A stretch of 64,000 bases of DNA from Avena insularis (GCA_023614405.1 CM042697.1:305816323-305880322); one strand, 5' to 3'; counted from the first letter of the stretch, positions 33,233-45,080 are shown. Notes: generated by a model not told the origin, from the letters alone. Numbers and translations are program-made.

Positions 33233-34745
33233 TGATACGTCCAATTTGCATCACCATTCTATATCATAATTTGCCTCTATTCATTGATATATGTCTTATT
33301 ATGGGGTATTACTTATGTCTTTCCTCTGTTTTTACATGTTGGATGATTCTTGGAGGATGGACTGCCGGAGTCAGGTTTCTAATGGAAAAAAGAGGTGTTT
33401 TGATGCAATTTCGCAAAGATAAAAAAAGTAACAGAAATATATTGGAAAATTATATTTTCCCAGAAGATGGAGGAAGCCAGAAGGGGAGGCGTAGCCGAGC
33501 CAAAGGGCGCCCACACCCCCTAGGCACGGGCCCACCTTGCCTCGCGCCTAGGCCAGGTGTGGCCCACCTGGCCGGCTCCTGACTCAGCCCTCTCGCCGAT
33601 ATCTTCCTCACGGAACCCTAACACCAGGCGAGCGACCATAGAAAGATTTCCATCGCCTCTACGGGTTAGAAAACACCGAGAGAGAAAGAGCTCTCCGGCA
33701 GACAGATTTCTGCCAGGGAAATTCCTTCCCGGAGAGGGGAGATGATCGTCATTAACACCATCATCAAGCTAGGATTCATCAGGATCATCATCATCATCAT
33801 CCACACCATCATTTCCACCAGCACCATCATCACCACTCTGTCCCGCTGTAACAATCATGTTGGATCTTGCATTAGTTCTTAGGGGAAACTTTCCTGGTGT
33901 TAATAACTATTGTAGTTGATGCTTGTGAGTGGAACCATTGGATTAATGTTTATGTTCAGATTGTTATCCATCACCATATCATCTTTGATCTTGATCCATA
34001 TGATGTCTTGTGAGTAGTTCGTTTAGTTCTTTAGGACATGGGAGAAGTCATGTTGTTAGTAGTGGATTTGTGTTGAGCTATTATTCAACGGTTTAGTATT
34101 TAAGTTGTGGTGTTATTCTTGTAGTGGTGTCATGTGAACGTCGACTACATGATACTTCACCATTTATGGGCCTAGGGGAATGCATTGTGTATTTGGCTAA
34201 TAATTGTGGGGTTTCCGGGGTGACAGAAACCTGAACCCCCGTTAAGACACCTTTGCACAAGGGAGTGTAGGATCTCAGAGTTTAAGGCTGTGGTTAGGTT
34301 TATATCTTAATTACTTTCCTGTAGTTGTGGATCCTTGCAGGGGGTTTAATCACAAGTATTTATTAGTCCAAGTAAGGTCGGTACATTAGCATAGGTTCAC
34401 CCACACAACACTTACAACACCAAAGAAGGGTACGCAGGTATTTGAAGCGAAAGCACTTGACAGAATTCCCATGTGTCCTCGAGATCGTTTGGTCCTTATA
34501 AGTATTTCCACCGGCTTGTCCTTTGCTAAGAAAGGATTGGGCCACTTGCTGTGTTTGTTCGTTGTATTTATTACTTGCACTTTGTTTTGTTGCTTTATGA
34601 GAAAACCCCTAAAAATCTGTTTGCTATGTATTTATAGAGAGTTCCTGATCCATACCACTAGTCAACACCTTCTGCTCCTCGTTGGGATCGATAGTCCTAT
34701 TTATCGAAAGTACTATGATACACTCCCTATACTTATGGGTCATCA
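33233..34745 (+). repeat. 3' LTR of element 1
   Basis: 1513 bp and very similar to 26480-27989, with small indels. It starts TGATACGTCCAATTTG and ends GGGTCATCA, followed by TSD CCTTT. Confidence 0.9.
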
Positions 34746-34750
34746 CCTTT

Positions 34751-35640
34751 TAGAACTATAATCTGGTGTGTTTATGACAGTAACCTTCGTTATAACAGCA
34801 ATTATGTCTGTGACACTAGAGCCAAGCATGATCTGCCGAGTTTGCTAGCATCTTATATTATGAATCCGTCCTTAGATTATGCCCGTTTGTGGACAACGAC
34901 ATCTGATCTTGTGGACCCACCACAATCTCAGGTATCTATATTCAGTAATACTCCCTCCATCCCAAGGCTTAAGGCCTATATTTTTTTGAAAGGTCAAGCC
35001 ATGGAAAGTTTGCCCAAACTTTTAGAAAAGTAAAGCCACGGAAATTAAACCCAGGCGCTGCATGGCAGTTCTGGATACTGCCGCATGCAAAGGGCAAAAA
35101 TAGAATTTCCACAACGCAGGGCTGCGGGGCCGAGAGGCCCTTCGTTAAAAGTAGGGGGGAGAAGGGACGGGAATGGTAAATATCATTTACCATCACTACG
35201 GTCTTTACCTACCCGAAGCAAGTTTGAACGGTCGAGCACCATCGGTTTCAACATCACAGGGCTACGATTGCATGGTCATGCCGGGAAGGAAAGGTGCGCA
35301 TGCGACTTGGCGATGGTGTGGGGATCGAGTGGGCGGTGACACAGATACCGTGAGAACACTCCACAGAGTCCACCCGTCCCGTTGCCGCTGTGCAGCGGGT
35401 GCGCAGTGCTGACGTGAGGTAACTATGACTTGACAAAATATACATGTAAATTCATTTGTCATTATAAATATGCTCTATGGAAATTATTTCTGATTGTTAT
35501 GCAAGCATGATCAAACAAGGATGCAACACGGACACACACATGAAGACATTGTGTCCGGTTAAACACACCACATATAGTCTCATGTTGTAGAAACAACATA
35601 AACAAATTAAAAATATTAGGTGCCATAGGAGGTAGCAAGG
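34751..35640. other. Right flank of element 1; no gene seen
   Basis: Joining 26479 to 34751 rebuilds the 3' flank of the plus-strand exonuclease pseudogene. A 60-codon open stretch (34759-34940) has no recognisable domain. TACTCCCTCCATCCC near 34949 resembles a Stowaway terminus, but no partner terminus was found. ACTGCCGCATGCAAAGGGCA near 35080 resembles sequence near 43175. Confidence 0.4.
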
Positions 35641-36572
35641 TCACTTCTTGGCTGGATTGGAGCGGCGGATCCCGATCTCGAAGGATGGGGATACAAGGAC
35701 GGTCCTGACGTACTCCCTCAGGAATTTTCCATATGCAGCGTGCTTAGCCTTGGTTGCTGGCTTGTGTGTAGCCTTGGGGCTTTTACTGATGCCAACCGCA
35801 TGCAGAATCATGCTGTGAATACTCGGGTTGACTTTTTTGCTACAGAAGGGGCACCTGAGCTCCCCACTTAGAGTGCGGAAAGAGACCTCTCCACTCTTGA
35901 TACTATTCAAGAAGTGGCGGCTCTTGTCGTCACTATACTCCTTGTCAGAGTCCACCTCACCTGAATCAACCTGTAATGTGCAAAAAATGCAAAAGAAATG
36001 AGCAAAATAAATTTACTTAGTCTACTTATTCAAAAAAATCGCACAAACTAGTAGTGCATTTACTAGTCATGTATAGATATTCGAACAACCATTTTAAGTT
36101 AATTTGAAAACCACAATATATTTTTATAGGTTTGTTACGGCTGTCTCCACAGCTTGCTCCTAAATCTAGAATGTGGAGTAATTCAGAACAGACTAAATCT
36201 CTACATGCAGCGGGTTTTATGGTGCATTTGATCATGATCGGTAGAATAAGGAGTACTTGAACATATTTGGTACTAGTACATCTACAGCCCGAACGGAAAT
36301 AATGAACAGTAAACTAGAAAGATGGAGAAATAAAAGTACCTCCAGGTACACGAGCGGAACATGCTCGTCGAAGTCCTCGCCCTCATCGGGGGCTTCGAAG
36401 TCTTCTGCACTCGCGAGCACATAGTCCTCATAAGGGTCAAACTGGACACCTCCTCACCCTGGGCTGCATGCATCTCCTCCCTATCTGCGGCGGGAGGCAC
36501 CGAATCGCTCGTAGTAGGCGCAGGTAGCCTGGCGGCAACACCCGAAGACTCACCTACAAGCACCCGCTTCAT
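35641..36572 (-). CDS. XS zinc-finger (zf-XS, SGS3/IDN2-type) protein, two exons
   Basis: Exon 2 (35970-35641) encodes VDSGEVDSDKEYSDDKSRHF, then LSGELRCPFCSKK and HSMILHAVGISKSP, and ends KAKHAAYGKFLREYV plus a basic tail. The C-x2-C...H...H pattern with a KAKH block is the zf-XS domain found before XS domains in SGS3/IDN2-like RNA-silencing proteins. Exon 1 ends at 36340 with EDFEAPDEGEDFDEHVPLVY; GT at 36339 and CAG before 35970 give an in-phase junction. The ATG at 36572 is in another frame, with TGA near 36437 in the exon-1 frame, so a one-base frameshift or unseen start exists. No XS or coiled-coil domain follows; it could be a truncated paralogue. Confidence 0.6.
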
Positions 36573-36639
36573 GGCATCAGAAGGGATAAGGTGGTTGTTC
36601 GGCCTCGAGCTATATGGTGAGGTTTGTGGGTTTTGCTAG

Positions 36640-37560
36640 ATCAGGTAGAATGCCTCGATGCTTGGGAGGGAGACGATGCAGATGAGTAGGTTTTAAAGAC
36701 GGGGAATTGTTAAGTCTCCTCTTGGGGCCATCCTCCTCGAGGCTCAATTGGTGCCCCGGTAGCTAGTTGTTCGGCTTCTAGCTGACGCGTGGATGGTTCG
36801 TGCCATGGGCCCCAGCTGGAAGTGAGATTGCAGGGGCGGTACTGTGAGGCCCGTTCCCGTTTGCAGGTAGAGAAGTAGTAGGCTTTTCATAGGCGTGACA
36901 TTACCACTCGACGGATTCTTTAATCTAAGGCTCGATTGATTGCTTCTTCTAGAAGGGTCGAAAGGAGGGACGCCTAAAAACCGAATGTTTAAAGCATGGC
37001 TAGCCAACCCCGTGCGTTGTCACGCTCTAATGTGAAGGGCACGACGCATGCAGCGGATGCATTGTTCGACCCCCGCTGACAAGACATTACAGTGCACCGT
37101 ACTTGTGCCATGGTGGACGCGTTGCAACCGGTTAGATGAGCGTGCCGCCGCATTTCCCCCTCACTGCACTATAAAACACACACATTTTTTTATATTTTAT
37201 CTACCCTCGTGTATAGAAATATAAATAGTTTATAATTTTCAGAGAATAAAATGAAATGCATAGATACGCATATACGAAAATTATACACCTCTGTACGCTT
37301 TCCTTCTATTTGATTATGGAAGTAAAGTATCGGTGGCAAACTTTTTATTTCTTGTGGATAGAGAGGTCCGAGAGAGAGAGAGAGAGGGCTATCTTGCCCG
37401 TTAGATCACAGAGGATCAATGTTGGGTGGGCACGATCCACATGACAACCGTCTCGACCAATTAGGGCGTACCGACCAAAGTGAGGATGAGTTATCATGAG
37501 AGGGGGGAAACCGAGTACTACCATTTTCATATCAACCCTAGACACAACACACACACATTA
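36640..37560. other. No gene seen
   Basis: Mixed unique-looking sequence. It includes a GA microsatellite at about 37368-37386 and AT-rich stretches around 37170-37260. No convincing ORF, LTR end or TIR was found. Confidence 0.4.
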
Positions 37561-39702
37561 GACCTCCCCCTCACTACCCAGAACGTGGATCTATTGCGCG
37601 GATTGAGCCCAAACCCGACACCTAGCTCCCTCTCAGCATTCTAAGCAACTTCTCCAACTAGAATTTCCAGGGTTCCATAAAGAAATCCAGAGTTTCCATT
37701 TACCAACTCCAAAAACCGGCGATTTTTCAAAGGAGGTGCGAGAATTGAGCACGCCCTAGGCCCCAAGGCAATTTACATGCATGCTACGTCGTGGCATACC
37801 GCCATTCCCGGGAGGTTGATACTTATCTCGTGGTGAAAGCATATACTGTATTTTTCCTGAGTTATGCCCTGGTCATTGCGGTTTCTAACTATAGGTACCC
37901 TAGAAATGGCCCTCAATTTTCGGTAAAACATCTTTTGGGGTGCCCCATGGGGTACGTAGGCTGGGCACGTGCCTAGGTTCAAGGTTGCACTGGACCTCGC
38001 GTGCATGCGCGTGCCGGCGGGTTTGCCGATTTTGCCCAAGCCCCCCAGCCCCCCCCCCCCCCCGAACCCCATCAATAGGAAATTCATCAAAAATCAAAAA
38101 ATATGAAACCATCTCGAGTAGCCCTTGTATGTGACCCACTACCAACATAAAATTATAAAAAAGACAAACCGGGACTTTCGGCATATGGTGCATCCCCGGA
38201 TGGCTATCGAGTATGAGTTAACATGGATTTCAACCCTAGAGCTCCCCTCACTTCCCAGAACGTGGATCCATTGCATGGATTGAGCCCAAACCCGACACCT
38301 AGCTCCCTCTCGGAATTCTAAGCAATTTCTCCAACTAGAGATTCTAGGGTTCCATGAAGAAATCCAGAATTTCCATTTACCGACCCCGAAAAAACAGTGA
38401 TTTTGCGAAGGAGTTGCGATAATTGAGCGCGCCCTAGGCCCCGAGGCAGTTTACACGCATGTTATTTCGTGGTGGTCCGCCATTCCCGGGAGGTTGGTAC
38501 TTATCTCGTGGTGCAAGCATATACTATATTTTCCTGAATTACGCCCCGGTATTTGCGATTTCTAACTATAGGTACCCTAGAAATGGCCCTCAATTTTCGG
38601 AAATAAATGTTTTGGGGTGCCCCATGGGGTACCTAGGATGGGCACGTTCATAGGTTCAAGGTTTCACTGGACCTCGCGTGCTTGTGCGCCAGTGGGTTTG
38701 CCGATTTTTCCCACCCCCCGAACCCCCGAAATAGGAAATTAATCAAAAAAACAAAAAATATGAAACCAACTCGAGTAGCCCTTGTATGTCACCCACTACC
38801 AACATAAAATCATAAAAAAGACAAGACGGGACTTTTGGCACATGGTACACCACCCGGATGGCTATCGAGTAGGAGTTAACATGGCTTTCAATCCAAGACC
38901 TCCCCCTCACTGCCTAGAACGTGGATCCACTACGCGGGTTAAACCCAAACACGGAACCTAGCTCCCTCTTGGCATTCTAAGAAAATTATCCAACTAGAGA
39001 TTACAGGGTTCCATGAAGAAATCCAGAGTTTCCATTTACCAACTCCGAAAAACCGGCGATTTTTCAAAGGTTGCAAGAATTGAGCGCGCCCTAGGCCCCG
39101 AGGCAATTTACACGCATGCTACATTGTGGCGGACCTCCATTCTAGGTAGGTTGGTACTTATATCGTGGTGCAAGAATAAACTGTATTTTTCCTGAGTTAC
39201 GCCCCGGTAATTGCGGTTTCTAACTATAGGTACCCTAGAAATGGCCCTCAATTTTTGGAATTTTTTTTAGGGTGTCCCATGGGGTACCTAGGCTGGGCAT
39301 GTGCCTAGGTTCAAGGTTGCATTGGACCTCGCGTGCCTGCGCGCGCCAACGGGTTTGCCGATTTTTCCCACCAAAAATCAAAAAAATATGAAACCAGCTC
39401 GCGTAGCCCTTGTATGTCACCCACTACCAACATAAAATCATAAACAAGACAAACCGAGACTTTTGACACACGTTGCACCCCTAGTTGGTTATCGAGTAGG
39501 ACATAACATGGCTTTCAACCCTAGACCACCCCCTCACTGTCCAGAACGTGGATCCACTGTGCAGATTGAGCCTAAACTAGGCACCTAGCTCCCTCTCAGC
39601 ATTCCAAGCAACTTCTCCAACTAGAGATTCCAGGGTTCCATGAAGAAATACAGAGTTTCCATTTACCGACTCTGAAAAAACGGCAATTTTGCAAAGGAGT
39701 TC
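37561..39702 (+). repeat. Head-to-tail array of about 630-680-bp units
   Basis: Unit starts (CCCCTCAC..CCAGAACGTGGATC) fall near 37561, 38239, 38896 and 39523, giving three full units and a partial fourth. Shared landmarks include CTAGCTCCCTCTC, TCTAACTATAGGTACCCTAG and TGGGGTACCTAGG-like blocks. A C-run of about 14 lies near 38050. The family is not identified. It could be a satellite or part of a larger transposon. Confidence 0.85.
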
Positions 39703-39837
39703 GGATCTGTAACCATCGGCACATAGAACCAGCGCCCCGGGAAGGGCGAAGGGGGTCAGGTCTTCTAGAAGAGACGATCTAACGGTCGCCTTTGGCCATA
39801 CGATCTGATGGCTACTATTGGTCATTATGGTTACGAT

Positions 39838-40430
39838 CCGGGAAACTCTATATTTCTTCATGGAACCCTGGAATATCTAGTTGGAGAAGTTGCTTAGAAT
39901 GCCGAGAGGGAGCTAGGTGCCGGGTTTGGGCTCAGTCTGCGCAGTGGATCCATGTTTTGGGCAGTGAGGGGGATGTATAGGGTTGAAAGCCATGTTAACT
40001 CCTACTCGATAGCCATCCCGGGGGTGCACCATGTGCCAAAAGTCTTTGTTTGTCTTGTTTATGATTTTATGTTGGTAGTGGGTGACATACAAGGGCTACT
40101 CGAGCTGGTTTCATATTATTTTGATTTTTGATGAATTTCCTATTGTCAGGGTTTCGGGGGTGGGCAAAATCGGCAAACCCGCTGATACACGCAGGAACGT
40201 GAGGTCCAGTGCAACCTTGAACCTAGGCATGTGCCCAGCCTAGGTACCCCATAGGGCACCCCAGAACATTTTTACTGAAAATTGAGGGCCATTTCTAGGG
40301 TACCTATAGTTAGAAACCATAATTACCGGGGCGTAACTCGGGAAAAATACAGTATATGCTTGCACCACGATATTAGTACCAACCTCCTGGGAATGGCGGT
40401 CTGCCACGATGTAGAATGCGTTTAAAGTTC
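39838..40430 (-). repeat. Inverted copy of the same unit
   Basis: The same unit occurs on the opposite strand, from TTTCTTCATGGAACCCTGG (near 39853) to CCACGATGTAGAATGCG (near 40420). With the partial fourth unit it forms a large inverted repeat around a spacer of about 135 bases (39703-39837) that is not part of the unit. Confidence 0.85.
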
Positions 40431-40760
40431 TTTGTAAGGCCGATCCGCGAGTAGGCTGTTCTGTGGCATGATTCGCCGCGCTTATAATATTCAAGTATAT
40501 TACTATTTGCACCTCCCTCTTCCCTATATCAATAGAGCTCGTTACTGAGCATGTCTTTTTCACAGCCATACCCCCTTCTCCACCGCAACTCGCCAAGCTT
40601 GATGACGCCACCGGCTTTCGTCCCCGTTCCTGGACGACAGCAACTAACTTGAACCTTAAGGTAAGAAATTAATTGACTAGCGTTAGAATTTATCTTACAA
40701 ATTCCTGTTGTTGGCTTAACTAACTGCACATCTATTCTCTGATTTATCGATGAAATTCAT
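40431..40760. other. Leader-like sequence before the fourth SINA copy
   Basis: It contains a TATAATAT stretch near 40485 and a possible short exon ending CTTAAG|GTAAGAAA near 40660. No RING finger is recognised. The content is uncertain. Confidence 0.3.
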
Positions 40761-40895
40761 ATGTGGGAGCCGCGCAGCAAGGAGTACTCATATCGCCAGC
40801 TCTTGAATCTAGAGGAGATCCTCACGTGCAACATCCTGGCGACGTATGCGGTTGTGTTCTCCCACCATTGATGCTCTCGCCGTTACCCCTACTAC

Positions 40896-41473
40896 GTGCT
40901 CCTAGGGCACGAGCTCGTGTGCCGGCACGGCGCGTGCGGCTGCATGGAGCCCGACTGCAACTACACTGGCCCGCCGACAAAGCTCGTGGTCCACCTTGAA
41001 ACGCATCACGCGATCAAAGTGATTAGGCTCTCTTATGGCTACGCCATTTTTATCCTAGAACAGGTATTGTTCCCTGAGTCGGCACACCGCTGGCTCGATT
41101 TGCAGGCGGCAACAACTCTATTTTTGTCTTGACCATCACCTCTGGCGTTCCAGGAACTGTCGCTAGGCCCACCATCACCGCTGGCATTCCAGGAACCGTC
41201 CCCGGGCCCACCTTCATGTCTGTGGTATGCGTCAGGTCGGTCTCGTGTGCATGGCCGATGAACACTGTGAGTATGTGGTCGCACGCCCAACCACCATCGT
41301 CCGATGCAATTCATGTGAGAGCCGTGGCGTCGAGCTGGCCGACGCCGGGCAAGGTGGAGTTTACGGACCTGAGGTTGGTCATTTGTGTGCCATCCAAGTA
41401 CCTTGTTGATGATGGACCAACCAAGCAGATCAATTTATGCATTCGCATCAAGAAGACCAACAAGGAGTTGTAG
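40896..41473 (+). pseudogene. SINA-like zinc-finger pseudogene, fourth copy
   Basis: The first frame encodes LLGHELVCRHGACGCMEPDC then GPPTKLVVHLETHHAIKV, a SINA second zinc finger (C-x-C..C...H-x4-H). After a frame change near 41110 the downstream frame reads VEFTDLRLVICVPSK and ends KQINLCIRIKKTNKEL at TAG 41471-41473, matching the end of the SINA TRAF-like fold. Between them lie a 39-base tandem duplication (CTGGCGTTCCAGGAACTGTC.., about 41145-41222) and further frame slips. It is diverged from copies A and B, so it is a separate family member. No RING is seen. Confidence 0.65.
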
Positions 41474-41571
41474 AACTTATGATGTGCTTAAATGTAAGCC
41501 GTAATCAATACTAGTCTGGTATGGAGAGCATACTTGTTGGACAAATGTATGGTAGTTGCAGTTCTGTAATA

Positions 41572-41827
41572 CTCCCTCCGTCCACAATAAGTGAACTTCT
41601 AGGATTGTCCTAAGTCAAAGTTAGTAAACTTTGACTATCTTTATAGAAAAACGTAGAAATATTTATGACTCTAAATTGGTACTAGTAGATTTGTTTTCAA
41701 ATTTAGTTTCATAACATGTCAATTTGGTGTAATACATGTTGTTATATTTATCTATAAATTTGGTCAAATTTGATAAAGTTTGACTTAAGAGAAAGCTAGA
41801 AGTACACTTATTTGCAGACAAAGGGAG
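41572..41827. mobile_element. Stowaway MITE (256 bp)
   Basis: It begins CTCCCTCCGTCCACAATAAG and ends ACTTATTTGCAGACAAAGGGAG, good terminal inverted repeats with the canonical Stowaway CTCCCTCCGT start. It is flanked by TA at 41570-41571 and 41828-41829. AT-rich interior, no coding capacity; mobilised by Tc1/mariner transposases. Confidence 0.9.
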
Positions 41828-42087
41828 TATTCCTTAATAATCGTGCGTGCTCCACTTGCCAGTGTCACGCTTTCCGTGTGCCGTGTATAGAAGACGTTAG
41901 ATGTGTTCGTGTTATAACAGCTATTGGATTTTGTTGGTAGGGTTTGCGTTCTTTAATTATCTTCCTTCCCCTCGAAGCCAGTGTCCTCACTCCACTCCAG
42001 TATACTCCCTTAGCCGCTAGTAGGAGGCGTGACACCCCACCAGCTACATCTCCCGCCGCCACACCGCCCCTCCACCTCCTTCTCGTC

Positions 42088-42872
42088 ATGGCTTTGCGGG
42101 GAGACGGCCAGGAAACGCGTGAAGATCATAGAGACGGTGAAAGCGACATGAATCGACTCATACCTTACATTTTATGTGGAATTCTTTATTTTGAGATGAT
42201 CTACTCTAATTACTCATGTATGTATGGTGTTCTAGGCCATCGTGACTTTGTATGACTCTGATTATCACGGTTTAGCGGAGGGAGAGAATCCTCCCCATTG
42301 TAAAAAACAAGAGCTTGTGGCCGCTAAATTTGTAGCATTCGAGGGACGCAACACAAACAGGAAGTTTTTAGGGTGTGGGCAGGGTGAAGCGTGGCCAACC
42401 ACCAGTTGCGGTGTTGTTAAATGGGTAGATCCAGAGTGGCCACTGTCTATGCAGAAATCGCTAGAAAAACTATGGGAGAAGAATTCTGAGTTGAAAGAAG
42501 CCCTAGTCAACTCACTTCTTGAGAGTTCTCAGATGAAGTTAATGAGCCTTGATGACACACCAATCCTTCGTCGTGATATCCGTATGTTGCAAGACAAGGT
42601 TATAAAAGTTGGGAAGGAGAGGGACATGGCGATGGCCCTGAAGGCTAAAGCAGAGAAAGACCTGACTACATCAAGGATTGAACTGCACGAGTAGAAAGTC
42701 CACGATGTCACAACTACCAATATGGACAGGTTCCTGAGGATCAAGGCAGAGAAAGAACTGACCAAGGGCAAGGAGGATGCCAAAAATGTGGCGCTGATGA
42801 TTCAAACCCTGGAGTGGCAGAATGAAGGGCATCAGACTAAGGTTAGGATGATAATGGATGTGTGTGAAAACT
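42088..42872 (+). pseudogene. GRF-like zinc-finger/coiled-coil gene
   Basis: A possible first exon starts ATGGCTTTGCGGGGAGAC at 42088. After an acceptor (TGTTCTAG, 42235) the frame reads YHGLAEGENPPHCKKQELVA, then FVAFEGRNTNRKFLGCGQGE and TSCGVVKWVDPEWP. The spaced Cys/His and WVD motif is that of grass GRF-type zinc-finger proteins. A charged, heptad-like tail follows (LQDKVIKVGKERDMAMALKA). TAG at 42692-42694 interrupts a tail that stays open to about 42870 (..MIMDVCEN), so the gene is truncated by one nonsense codon. The donor of exon 1 is uncertain. Function unknown; related genes are often found near transposons. Confidence 0.5.
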
Positions 42873-42904
42873 AGATTTATTTAGATTGAGCTCCCTACTA
42901 TTTA

Positions 42905-43065
42905 TTGTAATAGTATTTGTCGACCAAGTTGTCTGAAGTTTGAACTAGTAGGAGCCCAAGATGATGCATGTCTGAAGATTTTCAGTTGTGTGTGGGAATG
43001 CTCGGAACAAAATGTAATAGTATTTGTCGACCAAGTGGTCTGAAGTCTGAACTAGTAGGGTATTC
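42905..43065 (+). repeat. Two-copy tandem repeat (about 106 bp period)
   Basis: AATAGTATTTGTCGACCAAG plus TNGTCTGAAGTNTGAACTAGTAGG occurs at about 42909-42953 and 43015-43059. The surrounding 42880-43340 has no supported gene. Confidence 0.7.
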
Positions 43066-43342
43066 TCGGAACAAATTGGGTGTCTATTCGTCTATCTTAT
43101 GCCCTTCTTTCATCATTTTGTCCGATGGTTGTAATCTGACTTTGTTGGTTTGTTTAAGAGGAATCTACATGGATTCTGCCGCATGAAAAGGGCACATATA
43201 CAATTTCTATTGTGGAAGCACGAGCACCTGTTATTGCGTTGAACACAGCTATCCATAATTCCCATTGCATCTTGCCAAACCCATTAAAATAATAATTGTA
43301 CTCGCATTAAACAAAACTGAAATTGCAACCAAACTAAACAAC

Positions 43343-43620
43343 ATCTAGACCCAGATCATGCCACTGTTGTCGGAGTCCACCTCGATTGGTTACCCCTCCA
43401 CGCCCTTCCCAGTGACATCCACTCCTGCTCGTGACTTACCCTTCGCCAAGGAGGCTTCAATGGCGTTCTGCATTGCTTCGTCGAGGTTCTCCTCCTTGTC
43501 AGAATCAACAATGATGAAGGGGACGGGGTGGCAACGATCGAGCCCCGTTGCACCAGGCGGCTCCTGCTCGAGCTCGATGCCACAGTAGTGCGTCTATAGA
43601 TAGGAGGGGCCGAGCTCGGA
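43343..43620 (-). pseudogene. Small ORF remnant with a UIM-like motif
   Basis: The minus strand reads LDRCHPVPFIIVDSDKEENL then DEAMQNAIEASLAKGKS, and after a stop PIEVDSDNSGMIWV. The DEAMQNAIEAS segment fits the ubiquitin-interacting-motif pattern (acidic, hydrophobic-x-x-Ala-x-x-x-Ser). A longer open frame on the same strand (43751-43356) is Arg/Ser-rich and probably an overlap artefact. Function is inference only. Confidence 0.3.
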
Positions 43621-44094
43621 GATGTAGGGCAACCGTTCGGCTCAAGAAACCATGGAAATTTTATACTACGACGGTTGGATCTAGGGATGGATCTGCTGTG
43701 GCGAGCCTGACCACGAGCGCTGGAGTGGATTGATCTGCCACTGCGAGCCATGAAGGCAGATTTTTCGTGATCCAGGGTGTACGGGAGGGTGGAAAACTAT
43801 GGGATCAGGCATGTGACGCCTATCTGGCTACTTGACAAGGCCTCCCATCGATATGTAGTGGGCATGAGTCCAAAAAATTTTCGTCAATGAGCGTGAAAGG
43901 GCCTTTGAACAACAAAGGCGTGAGCTTTGGAGGTGCCCCACCTATCAGTCCAGAGTGGACGGTAGGATTCTCCTCGAGTTACTGGGTGGGATAAATCAAG
44001 CTTCACCAGTCCCCTTCTCTACCATCCAAGGCTCCTTCGCAATCCCCTATTTCCACTGCCCTCGCTCCCCTAGCCCATGGGTCCCAGCTCATGC

Positions 44095-44640
44095 AGTTCG
44101 TCTCGAGCGGAATCAGGGTCGGCTCAACGCCTCCAGGCGGGTGCCCTCATCAGGTACCGGAAGACACCCTATGATTACTACCCCAAGATGCTGCATTTAT
44201 GCGGTGAGAAGAAGTCGAGATGGATTTCTTGGACCAGCAAAAATATAGTAGGAGAATTCAGCAACTGCGGCATCAGAGCGGTAACCTTGTATGCTATGCG
44301 CAGTTGGTAACCCCGATCCAGGAAGTGTTATGTAATTTTTTGTTTGTTTGCTTCGATTGTTCGCAAGAAGGGAGGGGACCAGGATGTGACAAATTTTTGT
44401 GGATCGAAAAGCCCCTTACAGTTTTTCACCAGTTTCTTGTTCAGGATCTTTGTGATGCTATGTGGGACAAGAAAGAGGAGATTCGTGCACTGGAGCGAGA
44501 GATTCAGGAGCTTCGTCAGATGAAGGGGAGGCATGAGCAGGGAGGAGGTGTGTAGGATAAGTTGCGGAAGCAAGCTGGTGAGATAGACGAGCTAAAGTTT
44601 AGGCTGAAAAGTGGAAACAATTTCCTCATTATCTAAGCAT
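44095..44640 (+). pseudogene. Second GRF-like zinc-finger gene fragment
   Basis: ALIRYRKTPYDYYPKMLHLC then GEKKSRWISWTSKN and FSNCGIRA, followed after an apparent intron (GTAACC near 44280 to CGCAAG near 44370) by GPGCDKFLWIEKPLTVF. The spaced Cys residues and W-x-S-W-T-S-x-N plus C-D-x-F-x-W-I-E match the GRF-type zinc finger of grass proteins. A coiled-coil tail follows (DKKEEIRALEREIQELRQMK), stopped by TAG at 44553-44555 and continuing in frame to about 44636. The exon junction does not resolve cleanly, suggesting an indel. Confidence 0.5.
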
Positions 44641-44644
44641 TATA

Positions 44645-45080
44645 TGTTTCCTTTGCTGTTTATGTTGCCATGGTGTTTTTCGATAGCTGAAATAAATTGC
44701 TGCTTCGTGGGATTGTAGCAGCTTAGAACTTGTTTCCAGCTCAGAACCTTTTAATAAGTGTAATGCTAAAAGTAGGGATTTAATCCAACTGGCACAAACA
44801 TTATGTCTGTGCCACTACCATCCATCGAACTGGAGAAGCAATACCCCTCGGCTCCGGTGCTACGATTGTGTAGATAGTAGTGAGACATTCACAATTTCGG
44901 CTTCAACAAGCTTCTGTAGCCATAACCAAAATTCAAGTCGCTAAGAGAGCGGGATGACATAGTCAATGAACAAAGAAGTATGAGAACGTGAAATAAGTCA
45001 TATTGTCTTAGACGCCACTACACGATTGTTTCCCCCGACGATTCCCACGAACATAGCTCCAGAATTTTACCGAATACATA
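44645..45080. other. No gene seen
   Basis: Sequence between the GRF-like fragment and the Mutator-like transposase. No terminal inverted repeat for the transposase could be recognised here. Confidence 0.4.

Larger units (their letters stand above)
26480..34745 (+). mobile_element. Complete non-autonomous Athila-like LTR retrotransposon (element 1)
   Basis: Two direct LTRs (26480-27989 and 33233-34745) both begin TGATACGTCCAATTTGCATC. The right LTR ends CATCA and the left has a mutated CATTA. A perfect TSD, CCTTT, flanks the element at 26475-26479 and 34746-34750. The interior holds a gypsy-type PBS, a gag-protease region, an extra downstream ORF and a purine tract (AAGCTTGGGGGGAGT) before the right LTR. 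There is no RT, RNase H or integrase, and the 5.2-kb interior leaves no room for them beyond an AT-rich non-coding stretch. It would need enzymes from a related autonomous element. Confidence 0.9.

Noticed and set aside
34759..34940. Sixty-codon open stretch right of element 1
   Set aside because: It is in the 3' flank of the exonuclease pseudogene, with no start context and no domain.
37368..37386. GA microsatellite
   Set aside because: Simple repeat without further structure; noted only in the region entry.
43356..43751. Minus-strand Arg/Ser-rich 131-aa ORF
   Set aside because: Another frame of the same strand has the UIM-like motif and VDSD repeats; this one looks like a shadow.
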